Notes under the pieces: generated by a model | Told to the model about the DNA's origin: nothing | Databases searched by the model: none | What the model saw: only the letters and a program-made list of their open reading frames with translations | Translations under genes and position numbers: made by a program | Part shown: in pieces, positions 55,660 to 63,974 of the stretch | How the letters are laid out: each line of letters starts with the position of its first letter | Numbering within the stretch: the stretch's first letter is position 1 | From: Streptomyces sp. MNU76 | GTDB lineage: Bacteria > Actinomycetota > Actinomycetes > Streptomycetales > Streptomycetaceae | Length of the DNA: 64,000 bases | Direction: 5' to 3' | NCBI RefSeq assembly: GCF_020982545.1 | Contig: NZ_JAJKLK010000010.1 | Coordinates: forward strand, 1 to 64,000

Positions 55660-56727
55660 TCAGCTCGCGGCCCACCCCGCGTAGAACAGGCCGAGGCCGG
55701 CGATCACGCAGATGCCCTGGATGGTCCAGAAGCGGACCACGACCAGGACCTCGGACCAGCCCTTGAGTTCGAAGTGGTGCTGGAGCGGTGCCATCCGGAA
55801 GACACGTTTGCCGGTCAGTTTGAACGAGCCGACCTGGATGACCACCGACATGGTGATCAGGACGAACAGCCCGCCGAGGACGGCCAGGAGCAGTTCGGTG
55901 CGGGAGCAGATGGCGAGGCCCGCGAGCGCCCCGCCGAGCGCCAGCGAACCGGTGTCGCCCATGAAGATCTTGGCCGGCGAGGTGTTCCACCAGAGGAACC
56001 CGAAGCAGGCACCCATCAGCGCGGCCGCGACGACGGCGAGGTCGAGCGGGTCGCGCACCTCTATGCAGGAGGCGGGGTCGGTGAGTTCGAGGGCGTTGGC
56101 GCACGAGTTCTGGAACTGCCACAGACCGATGAAGGTGTAGCCGCCGAAGACCATGACCGACGCGCCGGTGGCGAGGCCGTCCAGACCGTCGGTGAGGTTC
56201 ACCCCGTTCGACATGGCCAGGATCATGAACAGGGCCCAGACGACGAACAGCACGGGACCGATGGTCCAGCCGAAGTCGGTGACGAACGACAGCTTCAGGG
56301 AGGCCGGTGTCTGGCCCCGGTCGTCCGCGAACCGGATGGCGAGCAGGGCGAACACGATGCCGACGATCAGCTGGCCGGCCATCTTGGCCCCGGCCCGCAG
56401 GCCCAGCGACCGCCGCTTGACGATCTTGATGTAGTCGTCCAGGAACCCGACCACACCCATGCCCGCCATGAGGAACAGCACCAGGAAGCCGGGGTAGGTC
56501 GGGCTCTCGCCGGTGATGACCTTGGTCGCGAGGTAGGCGACGAGGGTGGCCAGGATGAAGGCGATGCCACCCATGGTGGGCGTACCGCGCTTGCCCGCGT
56601 GGCCGCGCGGCCCGTCGTCCCGGATGAACTGGCCGTATCCCTTGCGGGCCAGCAGCTTGATCAGCAGCGGTGTGCCGATCAACGTCAGGAACAGGCCGAT
56701 GGCCCCGGCGTACAGGATCTGGTTCAT
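55660..56727 (-). CDS. mraY: Phospho-N-acetylmuramoyl-pentapeptide transferase (stand-alone copy)
   Basis: A 355-residue, about ten-helix membrane enzyme that makes lipid I from UDP-MurNAc-pentapeptide and undecaprenyl phosphate. All active-site signatures are present: GGIAF..., VGFLDDYIKIV (DD), NLTDGLDGLATG and IFMGDTGSLALGG, and the C-terminal APLQHHFELKGW. It is full length with the normal ATG. None of its usual neighbours (murE, murF, murD, ftsW) is adjacent, so this is a copy outside the dcw cluster or a relocated gene. A second MraY could give tolerance to nucleoside antibiotics; this is inference. Confidence 0.93.
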   Translation of the reverse strand: MNQILYAGAIGLFLTLIGTPLLIKLLARKGYGQFIRDDGPRGHAGKRGTPTMGGIAFILATLVAYLATKVITGESPTYPGFLVLFLMAGMGVVGFLDDYIKIVKRRSLGLRAGAKMAGQLIVGIVFALLAIRFADDRGQTPASLKLSFVTDFGWTIGPVLFVVWALFMILAMSNGVNLTDGLDGLATGASVMVFGGYTFIGLWQFQNSCANALELTDPASCIEVRDPLDLAVVAAALMGACFGFLWWNTSPAKIFMGDTGSLALGGALAGLAICSRTELLLAVLGGLFVLITMSVVIQVGSFKLTGKRVFRMAPLQHHFELKGWSEVLVVVRFWTIQGICVIAGLGLFYAGWAAS

Positions 56728-57130
56728 CGGACGGTGGTCTCCCCCTCGGTCGCGTTCGGACACGCGACTGCCGCACCGGTGTCGCTGCTTCTCACGGGCC
56801 CACCCTATGCAGTCACCTGATCTTCGTACCGGGGTGGGTAGTTGCCCCCGGCCGGAACCGCTCGGGCACGGCACGACGGGGGCTTCCCCGCAGGACGAGT
56901 ACGGCAGCCGGCAGTGTCGGCCCTTCGTCCCCGATATCCGTTCGCGGGCCGCGGGCGGGTCACTCGAAACGGTGCTCGCCGCGTGCGGGTCCCGGCTCGA
57001 TCCGCCCGTCCCTCGGGGGCGGGCAGCCCGCCGAAACGGGCGCCGCCCGACCCTCCGAGACGCGCCGCGTCGCCCCTCCCCCACCGGCCCACCGCTCCGG
57101 CAGTCGGGCGAGGCTGAGACACTGCACGTC
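56728..57130. other. 403-nt intergenic region without recognisable gene
   Basis: Divergent promoter region of mraY and the membrane-protein gene. GC-rich, with small hairpins but no ORF with coding signature on either strand. Confidence 0.5.
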
Positions 57131-57631
57131 ATGGCCTCCTTCACTCCCGCGCGCGCCCTGCTGATGCTGACCACCGGGCTGACCTGTCTGCTGATGGCGG
57201 GCGGCGCCCTCATCGGCGCGCTGATCGGCGGCGGCCCCGTGGCCCTGGGGGCGGCGGTGTGCGCCGGGCTGGTCGGCATGGTGGGCTCGCTCATCGTGCG
57301 GCGGCGGGCCATGGCGCACTTCGCCATGGCCCAGCGGCAGGCCGGACAGCGGGGTTACGCCGAGGGCATCGCGCACGGTGTGCTCATCCACGTGACCGCC
57401 TACGAGGCCGCCGTCTTCCCCCGCACCGGGCCGAGCGGCGTCAGCGCCGAGGAGCGCGAGGCCCGCCGCACCATCGCCTACCGCATGGCCGCCCTCGACG
57501 AGGTGCCCCAGCGGGTGCGCCTGGCCGCGGCGGACGCCCTGGCGCTCCTCGACAAGACGGACCGCGAGGGCGCCGAGGAGGCCCTGGCCCGTCTCGCCAC
57601 GACCGTGCGTCTGGAGTACTCCCGCCTGTGA
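57131..57631 (+). CDS. Hypothetical two-helix membrane protein
   Basis: A 166-residue protein. Two hydrophobic helices lie near the N-terminus (ALLMLTTGLTCLLMAGGALIG and VALGAAVCAGLVGMVGSLIV), followed by RRRAMAHFAMAQRQAGQRGYAEGIAHGVL and a soluble helical tail (VPQRVRLAAADALALLD). I know no function. It is a single gene facing the aldo/keto reductase. Confidence 0.7.
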   Translation: MASFTPARALLMLTTGLTCLLMAGGALIGALIGGGPVALGAAVCAGLVGMVGSLIVRRRAMAHFAMAQRQAGQRGYAEGIAHGVLIHVTAYEAAVFPRTGPSGVSAEEREARRTIAYRMAALDEVPQRVRLAAADALALLDKTDREGAEEALARLATTVRLEYSRL

Positions 57632-57644
57632 GGCCCGCGGCCGC

Positions 57645-58613
57645 TCAGTGACCGCTGATCGCGCGGGGTGTGTAGGGCCGTTCCAGTTCCTCGGTCTCCT
57701 TCTCCGTCAGGGTGACGTCGAGGGAGGCCACGGCGTCGGCGAGGTGGTGGGGCTTGGTGGCGCCGACGATGGGGGCGGTGACCGTGGGCCGGCTCATCAG
57801 CCAGGCCAGGGCGACCTGCGCGCGGGGCACCCCGCGCTCACCGGCGATCCGGGTGACGGCGTCGACGATCTCCCGGTCGCCCTCCTGGTAGAGCGTCCTG
57901 CCGAAGTTGTCGGTCTCGGTGCGTGCGGTCACGGAACCCCAGTCCCGGGTGAGGCGGCCGCGGGCGAGCGGGCTCCAGGGCAGCGTGGCGACGCTCTGGT
58001 CCTCGCACAGCGGGAGCATCTCGCGCTCCTCCTCGCGGTAGAGGAGGTTGTAGTGGTTCTGCATGGACACGAACCGGGTCCAGCCGTGCAGCCGGGCGGT
58101 GTGCTGCATCTTCGCGAACTGCCAGGCGTACATCGAACTGGCCCCGAGGTAACGGGCCTTGCCGGCCTTCACCACGTCGTGCAGGGCCTCCATCGTCTCC
58201 TCGACCGGGGTGTGGGGGTCGAAGCGGTGGATCTGGTAGAGGTCCACGTAGTCGGTGCCGAGGCGCCGCAGGCTGTTGTCGATCTCCGTCATGATCGCCT
58301 TGCGGGACAGGCCCCAGGCGTTGGGGCCCTGGTGCATGGCGCCGTTGACCTTGGTCGCGACGACGACCTCCTCGCGCCGCGCGTACTCGCCGAGCGCGCG
58401 GCCGACGATCTCCTCGCTGGTGCCGTCGGAGTAGACGTTCGCGGTGTCGAAGAAGTTGATCCCCGCGTCCAGCGCCTGCCGGATCAGCGGGCGTGACGCC
58501 TCCTCGTCCAGGGTCCATTCGTGCGTGCCTCGGTCGGGCAGGCCGAAACTCATGCATCCCACACAGATCCGGGACACGTCCAGACCCGTCGAACCGAGCT
58601 TCACGTACTGCAT
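57645..58613 (-). CDS. Aldo/keto reductase
   Basis: A 322-residue TIM-barrel NADPH oxidoreductase. Catalytic residues are visible: Asp and Tyr in FFDTANVYSDG, Lys in VVATKVNG, and His in LYQIHRFD; the cofactor region is IVGATKPHHLADAV. It belongs to the YajO/AKR11-13-like group common in Streptomyces. ATG follows a weak GGAG. The substrate is unknown. Confidence 0.92.
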   Translation of the reverse strand: MQYVKLGSTGLDVSRICVGCMSFGLPDRGTHEWTLDEEASRPLIRQALDAGINFFDTANVYSDGTSEEIVGRALGEYARREEVVVATKVNGAMHQGPNAWGLSRKAIMTEIDNSLRRLGTDYVDLYQIHRFDPHTPVEETMEALHDVVKAGKARYLGASSMYAWQFAKMQHTARLHGWTRFVSMQNHYNLLYREEEREMLPLCEDQSVATLPWSPLARGRLTRDWGSVTARTETDNFGRTLYQEGDREIVDAVTRIAGERGVPRAQVALAWLMSRPTVTAPIVGATKPHHLADAVASLDVTLTEKETEELERPYTPRAISGH

Positions 58614-58690
58614 CGTGGCAACTCCTGCCTGTGAGGGGTGGGCTGACAAGCGTACGAAAGAGGCGGTGTGCCGAGCGGTGTGCCGATCGG

Positions 58691-60016
58691 TCAGATCCGG
58701 TACCGCCGCAGTGCCGGTGTGGCCGTCGCGAGGAGCAGCACGGCGATCATGACCAGGAGGCCTCCCCCGGCCACAGCCGTACGGGTGCCGAAGGCGGCGC
58801 CCGCCGTGCCGTGCAGGACGTCGGCGAGACGGGGGCCGCCGGCCACGACCACGGTGAACACGCCCTGCATCCGGCCGCGCATCTCGTCGGTCGCGGCGGA
58901 GAGCAGGATGGCGCCGCGGAAGACCATCGAGACCATGTCGGCGACTCCTGCCGCCACGAGGAACGCCACCGCGAGCCACAGACTGGTGCTCAGCCCGAAG
59001 CCCGTGATGGCCGCTCCCCAGGCCATGACGGCCGCGAGGACCATGAGTCCGTGCCGGTGGGAGCGGGAGAAGGTGCCCGACATCAGGCCACCGACGACGG
59101 CCCCGATGGGGATCGCGGCGAACAGCAGGCCGAGGGCGAATCCCTCGCCGTAGGGCGCGTACGTGGTGGCGGCCAACTGCGGGAAGAGGGCGCGGGGCAT
59201 GCCCAGGACCATGGCGATGATGTCGGCGAGGAAGGACAGCAGGAGCACCTTGTGCAGGGCGATGTAACGGAAGCCCGCGACCACCTCCCGCAGGCCGGCC
59301 CGCTTGGCCGTGGCGTTGTCCAGGGGCGGCAGGGAGGGCAGCCGGTACACGGCCCAGAGAGTGACGCAGAGGGCGAGCGCGTCGATGAGGTACAGCTCGG
59401 CGAGGCCGATCACCGGGATGAGGGCGCCCGCGAGCAACGGTCCGGCCACCAGGCCGAGTTGCATCACGGTCGAGCCGAGCGCGGCGGCCGCCGGCAGTTC
59501 CTCGGCCGGGACCAGCCGGGCCACGGAGGCGTTGCGGGCGGGTGAGTTGAGGCCGAAGAACGCCTGTTGGAGGGCGAGCAGGGTCATCAGCGCCCAGACG
59601 GATTCGAGACCGGTGACGGCCTGCACCCAGAACAGCACCGAGGTGACGGCGATACCGGTGTTGGTGACGAGCAGCAACGTGCGGCGGTCGACGCTGTCGG
59701 CGACCGCGCCGCCCCAGAGCGCGAAGACCACCAGCGGCAGCAGGCCGGCGAGGCTGGCGTAGCCGACCCAGGCGGAGGAGCCGGTGATGTCGTAGATCTG
59801 TTTGGGGACGGCGACTGCGGTCAGTTGGCTGCCGACGGCGGTGACGATGGTCGAGGACCACAGACGCCGGTAGGCGGGGCGGCGCAGCGGCCGGGTGTCC
59901 ATCGCCCAGCGGCGCCAGCCCTCGCGGGGCGGCGCCGCCGGGTCGCCCTCCGCGGCGGTGTCGTCCTCCGGTGCGGTGTCGTCGCCGGCGCTGCTCTGGG
60001 TGGTGTCCACGGGCAT
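58691..60016 (-). CDS. MFS transporter (MFS_3 / EntS-like exporter)
   Basis: A 441-residue membrane protein with 12 likely helices. It begins RPAYRRLWSSTIVTAVGSQLTAVAVPKQIYDITGSS, the MFS_3 family start, has the loop motif GGAVADSVDRRTLLL, and ends with a variable C-terminus. Members export siderophores, macrolides or other small molecules. Start: ATG 60016 was chosen, GTG 60049 is possible; neither has a strong ribosome site. A direct repeat TCGATA (6-nt spacer) lies just upstream. Confidence 0.85.
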   Translation of the reverse strand: MPVDTTQSSAGDDTAPEDDTAAEGDPAAPPREGWRRWAMDTRPLRRPAYRRLWSSTIVTAVGSQLTAVAVPKQIYDITGSSAWVGYASLAGLLPLVVFALWGGAVADSVDRRTLLLVTNTGIAVTSVLFWVQAVTGLESVWALMTLLALQQAFFGLNSPARNASVARLVPAEELPAAAALGSTVMQLGLVAGPLLAGALIPVIGLAELYLIDALALCVTLWAVYRLPSLPPLDNATAKRAGLREVVAGFRYIALHKVLLLSFLADIIAMVLGMPRALFPQLAATTYAPYGEGFALGLLFAAIPIGAVVGGLMSGTFSRSHRHGLMVLAAVMAWGAAITGFGLSTSLWLAVAFLVAAGVADMVSMVFRGAILLSAATDEMRGRMQGVFTVVVAGGPRLADVLHGTAGAAFGTRTAVAGGGLLVMIAVLLLATATPALRRYRI

Positions 60017-60120
60017 CCTGATGCTCGATACATCTTTCGATACGGGCACCACTATCGCGGAGATCACCACCGCCGGGACAGGCGATCTCGCCGCCGTCTC
60101 ACATGCTGTCTCCCCGTGAC

Positions 60121-60726
60121 TCAGGCTCCGGCGATCAGCATCCCGCCGAGGACGAGCATCGTGACCGCGACCAGGCCGTCGAGGACCCGCCAGGCGGACG
60201 GGCGGGCCAGGTACCGGCTGAGCAGCCGGGCGCCGAAGCCCAGGGCGGCGAACCAGCACAGGCTGGCGAGGCCGGCGCCGAGGCCGAACGTCCAGCGCAG
60301 GGGGCCCTGGTCGGAGGCGATGGAGCCGAGCAGGAACACGGTGTCCAGGTAGACGTGCGGGTTGAGCCAGGTCAGCGCCAGACAGGTGAGGACGGCCCGG
60401 CGCCGGGAGCCCGCCGACCCGCTCCCCGCGCGCAGCGCGTCGTCGCCGGGTCGCAGGGCGCGGCGGGCGGCCAGAGCTCCGTAGACCAGGAGAAACGCGC
60501 CGCCGATCAGGGCGACCGCCGTCAGCGCGCCGGGCCAGGCGACGACCACCGCGCCGACCCCGGCGACGCCGAGGGCGATCAGCAGCGCGTCGGAGAGGGC
60601 GCAGATGGCCACGACCGGAAGCACGGCGTCGCGGTGCAGGCCCTGGCGGAGGACGAAGGCGTTCTGGGCTCCGATGGCGACGATGAGGGAAAGGCCGGTG
60701 CCGAATCCGGCCGCGAGAGCTGTCAT
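60121..60726 (-). CDS. lysE: LysE/ArgO-family amino-acid exporter
   Basis: A 201-residue, six-helix exporter: LSLIVAIGAQNAFVLRQGLHRDAVLPVV (family signature with GAQNAF), ALGVAGVGAVVV, LTWLNPHVYLDTVFLLG and LVAVTMLVLGGMLIAGA. It exports basic amino acids (Lys/Arg, known for the family). ATG 60726 matches the length of relatives; GTG 60744 would add six residues. It is divergent from a LysG-type regulator with 81 nt between them, the classic lysE-lysG arrangement. Confidence 0.92.
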   Translation of the reverse strand: MTALAAGFGTGLSLIVAIGAQNAFVLRQGLHRDAVLPVVAICALSDALLIALGVAGVGAVVVAWPGALTAVALIGGAFLLVYGALAARRALRPGDDALRAGSGSAGSRRRAVLTCLALTWLNPHVYLDTVFLLGSIASDQGPLRWTFGLGAGLASLCWFAALGFGARLLSRYLARPSAWRVLDGLVAVTMLVLGGMLIAGA

Positions 60727-60807
60727 TTCACTGAACACAGCCACGACGCTAGGAAACGCACCGCCATGCGTACAGCTAAAGATTCTTACGTATCATTAGC
60801 AATCGTG
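60727..60807. promoter_or_regulatory. lysE-lysG control region
   Basis: The 81-nt divergent gap contains an AT-rich core (60776-60804, AAAGATTCTTACGTATCATTAGC region), by far the most AT-rich spot nearby, where LysG with lysine or arginine would activate lysE. Neither start has a clear Shine-Dalgarno, so short or leaderless mRNAs are possible. Confidence 0.5.
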
Positions 60808-61713
60808 ATGTCTCAGCTGCCCCTCGACCTGGTGCGCACCCTGCTGGCCGTGGTGGACGAGGGCACCTTCGACGCGGCGGCCGGTGCCCTGCACGTGACA
60901 CCGTCGGCGGTCAGCCAGCGGGTCAAGGCGCTGGAGCAGCGGGTCGGCCGGGTCCTGCTGATCCGGGAGAAGCCGGTGCGGCCGACGGAGTCCGGCGAGG
61001 TGATCGTCCGTTTCGCGCGCCAGCTGGCCCGTCTCGAACACGACGCGCACACCGCGCTCGGGATGACGGGCGCCGGGGAGACCACGCGGGTGTCGATCGC
61101 GGTGAACGCCGACTCGCTGGCCACCTGGTTCCTGCCCGCCCTGACCCGGGTGCCCGAGGAGCTGCGCCCCTGCTACGAACTGCTCCGGGAGGACGAGCAG
61201 CACACGGCCCGGCTGCTGCGCGAGGGGCTTGTGATGGCCGCGGTCACCTCGGCACCGGACGCCGTGGCAGGCTGCTCGGTCCGGCCACTCGGCCGGATGC
61301 ACTACCGGCCCTGCGCCGCGCCCGCCTTCGCGCAGCGGTGGCTGGGCCTCGGATCGGGCACACCGCTGAAGGAGCTGATCGCCGACGCGCCGGTGGTGTT
61401 CTTCGACCGGCGCGACGAGTTCCAGGACTCCTTCGTGCGGCGGCTGACGCGGGGCCGCCCGGCCAGTCCCCGTCGGCACTACGTACCGACCTCGGAGGGG
61501 TTCGTGGACGCCGTGGCCGCCGGCATGGGCTGGGGCATGGTGCCCGCCGCCCAGGCCGAGCGACTCCTCGACAAGGGCCGGCTGGTCGACCTGGCTCCGG
61601 AACGGACCGTGGACGCCCCGCTGTTCTGGCAGCAGTGGAAGCTCGACTCCCCCGCGCTGACGGCGGTGGCGGAGGCGGTCGCAGCGGAGGCCGCCGAGAC
61701 GCTCGATCCCTGA
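60808..61713 (+). CDS. lysG: LysG/ArgP-type LysR regulator
   Basis: A 301-residue LysR protein. HTH: LDLVRTLLAVVDEGTFDAAAGALHVTPSAVSQRVKALEQRVG, then the linker helix and the effector domain. It reads PLFWQQWKLDSPAL near the end, a signature of the ArgP/LysG branch that controls LysE exporters. ATG 60808 or GTG 60805 (adjacent). It is expected to activate lysE when basic amino acids accumulate. Confidence 0.93.
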   Translation: MSQLPLDLVRTLLAVVDEGTFDAAAGALHVTPSAVSQRVKALEQRVGRVLLIREKPVRPTESGEVIVRFARQLARLEHDAHTALGMTGAGETTRVSIAVNADSLATWFLPALTRVPEELRPCYELLREDEQHTARLLREGLVMAAVTSAPDAVAGCSVRPLGRMHYRPCAAPAFAQRWLGLGSGTPLKELIADAPVVFFDRRDEFQDSFVRRLTRGRPASPRRHYVPTSEGFVDAVAAGMGWGMVPAAQAERLLDKGRLVDLAPERTVDAPLFWQQWKLDSPALTAVAEAVAAEAAETLDP

Positions 61714-61732
61714 ACGGGGCCCTGCGGCTCCC

Positions 61733-62416
61733 TCAGGCGTCGCGGCCGGTACCGAACGGACCGTCCAGCGCCGCCCACTGGAGCAGCATGATGGTCTTGG
61801 CGTCGGCGATCTCCCCGTTGCGGATCATCTCCAGCGCCCGGCGGAAGGGCAGTTCGACGAGTTCGATGTCCTCGCCCTCCTCGCCGAGGCCGCCGCCCTC
61901 GTGGGTACGGGTCGACGGGCCGTAGGGGGCGGCGTAGAAGCTGACGCGTTCGGTGACGGACCCGGGGCTCATGTAGATGTCGAAGACGTGCCGGATCTCC
62001 CCGATGGTGTGACCGGTCTCCTCGACGACCTCGCGCCGCACGGCGACCTCGGGGTGCTCGTCCTCCTCGTCGAGCAGACCGCCCGGGGTCTCGACGAGCA
62101 TCCCGTCGGGGTGGCCGTTGACGTACACCGGGTAGCGGAACTGCCGGGTGAGCAGCACGGTTTCGCGTTGGGTGTCGTAGAGCAGGACGGTGGCGCCATT
62201 GCCCCGGTCGTGCGTCTCGCGCTCCTGGGTGCTCCAGGTGCCGTCGGTGTGCTGGAAGTCGAAGGTGGTCGTGCGCTCCACGTACCAGTGGCTGGACAGC
62301 AGGCGGACGTCCCGCACCTTGACGCGCGGGTTGCCGGTCAGGTCCCGGCCGGTGCGGTCGAGCCCGGTACGGCCCCGGCGGTCAGGGACGTCGACTCCGA
62401 CGGTCTTGTTGGTCAT
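61733..62416 (-). CDS. Nudix hydrolase (NudK / ADP-sugar pyrophosphatase type)
   Basis: A 227-residue protein. The Nudix box is G-GLLDEEDEHPEVAVRREVVEETG, fitting GX5EX7REUXEEXGU with all Glu present. The N-terminal part (RLLSSHWYVERTTTFDFQHTDGTW) and VLLTRQFRYPVYVNGHPDG match NudK/GDP-mannose pyrophosphatase and ADP-ribose pyrophosphatase relatives. It cleaves a nucleoside-diphosphate sugar to NMP and sugar phosphate; the exact substrate is unknown. Confidence 0.92.
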   Translation of the reverse strand: MTNKTVGVDVPDRRGRTGLDRTGRDLTGNPRVKVRDVRLLSSHWYVERTTTFDFQHTDGTWSTQERETHDRGNGATVLLYDTQRETVLLTRQFRYPVYVNGHPDGMLVETPGGLLDEEDEHPEVAVRREVVEETGHTIGEIRHVFDIYMSPGSVTERVSFYAAPYGPSTRTHEGGGLGEEGEDIELVELPFRRALEMIRNGEIADAKTIMLLQWAALDGPFGTGRDA

Positions 62417-62519
62417 GCGTCCGCTTCTACCATTCCGGTCGAGATGTTGTCAGGCACCTCAATTCGCTTGCCGCGCGCGTCGCTTGGCGGAATCGGGCGG
62501 TCCGGGACAGCATGCCCGT

Positions 62520-63194
62520 ATGAAGAGCGATCTTTTCTCCAACGAGAACATGGTGCAGCCGGCCTACGCGCCGGGGATGAGCGTCCAGAACGCCAAGTCG
62601 ATCAAGTACGCGGTGAACGGCGAGATGCTCGCCCGGCAGGGCGCGATGATCGCCTTCCGGGGGAATCTGCAGTTCGAACGCAAGGGCCAGGGCGTGGGTG
62701 GCATGCTCAAGCGCGCGGTCACCGGCGAGGGGCTGGCGCTGATGACGGTGCGCGGTCAGGGCGAGGCCTGGTTCGCGCACGAGGCGCAGAACTGTTTCAT
62801 CGTCGACATCGAGCCCGGCGACGTGTTCACCGTCAACGGCCGCAACGTGCTCTGTTTCGACGCGTCCCTGTCGTACGAGATCAAGACGGTGAAGGGCGCC
62901 GGCATGACCGGTGGCGGCCTGTTCAACAGCGTCTTCACGGGACAGGGGAAGCTGGGTCTCATCTGTGACGGCAATCCGCTGGTCATCCCGGTCTCGCCGC
63001 AGCTGCCCGTGTTCGTCGACACGGACGCGGTGGTGGGCTGGACGGCTCACCTCACCACCTCGCTGCACCGCTCCCAGTCCTTCGGTTCGATGATCCGCGG
63101 CGGTTCCGGGGAGGCCGTGCAGCTGAAGCTGGAGGGCGAGGGCTTCGTGGTGGTACGGCCGAGCGAGGTGACTCCGCAGGCCCAGCAGCACTGA
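62520..63194 (+). CDS. AIM24 family protein
   Basis: A 224-residue all-beta protein of the AIM24 (mitochondrial biogenesis-like) family: VNGEMLARQGAMIAFRGNLQFERKGQG, GEAWFAHEAQNCFIVDIEPGDVFTVNGRNVLCFDASLSYEI and GEGFVVVRPSE. It forms a TRAP-like double beta-helix. The bacterial function is unknown. No strong ribosome site is seen before the ATG. It is divergent from the Nudix gene (103 nt). Confidence 0.9.
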   Translation: MKSDLFSNENMVQPAYAPGMSVQNAKSIKYAVNGEMLARQGAMIAFRGNLQFERKGQGVGGMLKRAVTGEGLALMTVRGQGEAWFAHEAQNCFIVDIEPGDVFTVNGRNVLCFDASLSYEIKTVKGAGMTGGGLFNSVFTGQGKLGLICDGNPLVIPVSPQLPVFVDTDAVVGWTAHLTTSLHRSQSFGSMIRGGSGEAVQLKLEGEGFVVVRPSEVTPQAQQH

Positions 63195-63218
63195 GCCGAC
63201 GGACGACGGGGAGCCCGG

Positions 63219-63234
63219 GCGAACAGGTTTTCGA
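63219..63234 (+). promoter_or_regulatory. Possible LexA/SOS box upstream of alkB
   Basis: GCGAACAGGTTTTCGA matches the actinobacterial SOS consensus TCGAAC-N4-GTTCGA at 10 of 12 fixed positions and lies 22 nt before the alkB start. Confidence 0.4.
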
Positions 63235-63255
63235 ATCTGGGAGTACGCTGCAGGT

Positions 63256-63885
63256 ATGGCCGCGCACCTCCAGGGCTCCCTCTTCGACCAGTCCGACGAC
63301 GTCCGCCTCGGCCCCCTCGACGGGCTGCGTCGGCGGGAGCTGGGCGCCGGGGCCTGGGTCGACGTACTGCCCGGGTGGCTGACCGGCGCCGACGCGCTGT
63401 TCGAGCGGCTCGCCGAGGAGGTGCCGTGGAAGGCGGAGCGACGGCAGATGTACGAGCAGGTGGTGGACGTACCCCGCCTGCTCGCCCACTACGGCCCCGA
63501 GGACGCCCTGCCGCACCCCGTCCTGGACGAGGCGCGGGAGGCGCTGTCCGCGCACTACGGCTCCGAGCTCGGCGAGCCGTTCACCACGGCGGGGCTCTGC
63601 TTCTACCGCGACGGCCGGGACAGTGTGGCCTGGCACGGCGACCGGATCGGCCGGGGCGCCCGGGAGAACACGATGGTGGCCATCCTGTCCGTGGGCGACC
63701 CCCGCGATCTGGCCCTGCGCCCGCACGGCGGCGGTGGACCGACCCTGCGCTTCCCGCAGGGGCATGGCGATCTGATCGTGATGGGCGGCTCCTGCCAGCG
63801 CACCTGGGACCACGCGGTGCCCAAGTCGACGCGGGCGGTGGGGCCGCGCGTCAGCATCCAGTTCCGGCCGCGCGGCGTCGGTTAG
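63256..63885 (+). CDS. alkB: AlkB-family Fe(II)/2-oxoglutarate-dependent dioxygenase
   Basis: A 209-residue dioxygenase that reverses N-alkyl damage in DNA/RNA bases. The metal triad is His127 and Asp129 in AWHGDRIG plus His186 in TWDHAVPK; Arg198 and Arg204 in PRVSIQFR bind 2-oxoglutarate. RRQMYEQVVDVPRLLAHYG is the usual nucleotide-recognition loop of bacterial AlkB. Start ATG 63256 follows GCAGGT. A degenerate SOS box precedes it, which would couple expression to DNA damage. Confidence 0.93.
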   Translation: MAAHLQGSLFDQSDDVRLGPLDGLRRRELGAGAWVDVLPGWLTGADALFERLAEEVPWKAERRQMYEQVVDVPRLLAHYGPEDALPHPVLDEAREALSAHYGSELGEPFTTAGLCFYRDGRDSVAWHGDRIGRGARENTMVAILSVGDPRDLALRPHGGGGPTLRFPQGHGDLIVMGGSCQRTWDHAVPKSTRAVGPRVSIQFRPRGVG

Positions 63886-63905
63886 TCCGCCTGCCGGGCG
63901 GGGCC

Positions 63906-63951
63906 GCGGGCGAGCCGTGGTGCGGGACGGCACGGCGGGCGAGCCGTGGTG
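63906..63951. repeat. 17-bp direct repeat downstream of alkB
   Basis: GCGGGCGAGCCGTGGTG occurs at 63906-63922 and 63935-63951. No function evident. Confidence 0.7.
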
Positions 63952-63974
63952 GGGGCGGCGCGGCTCGCTCCCGG

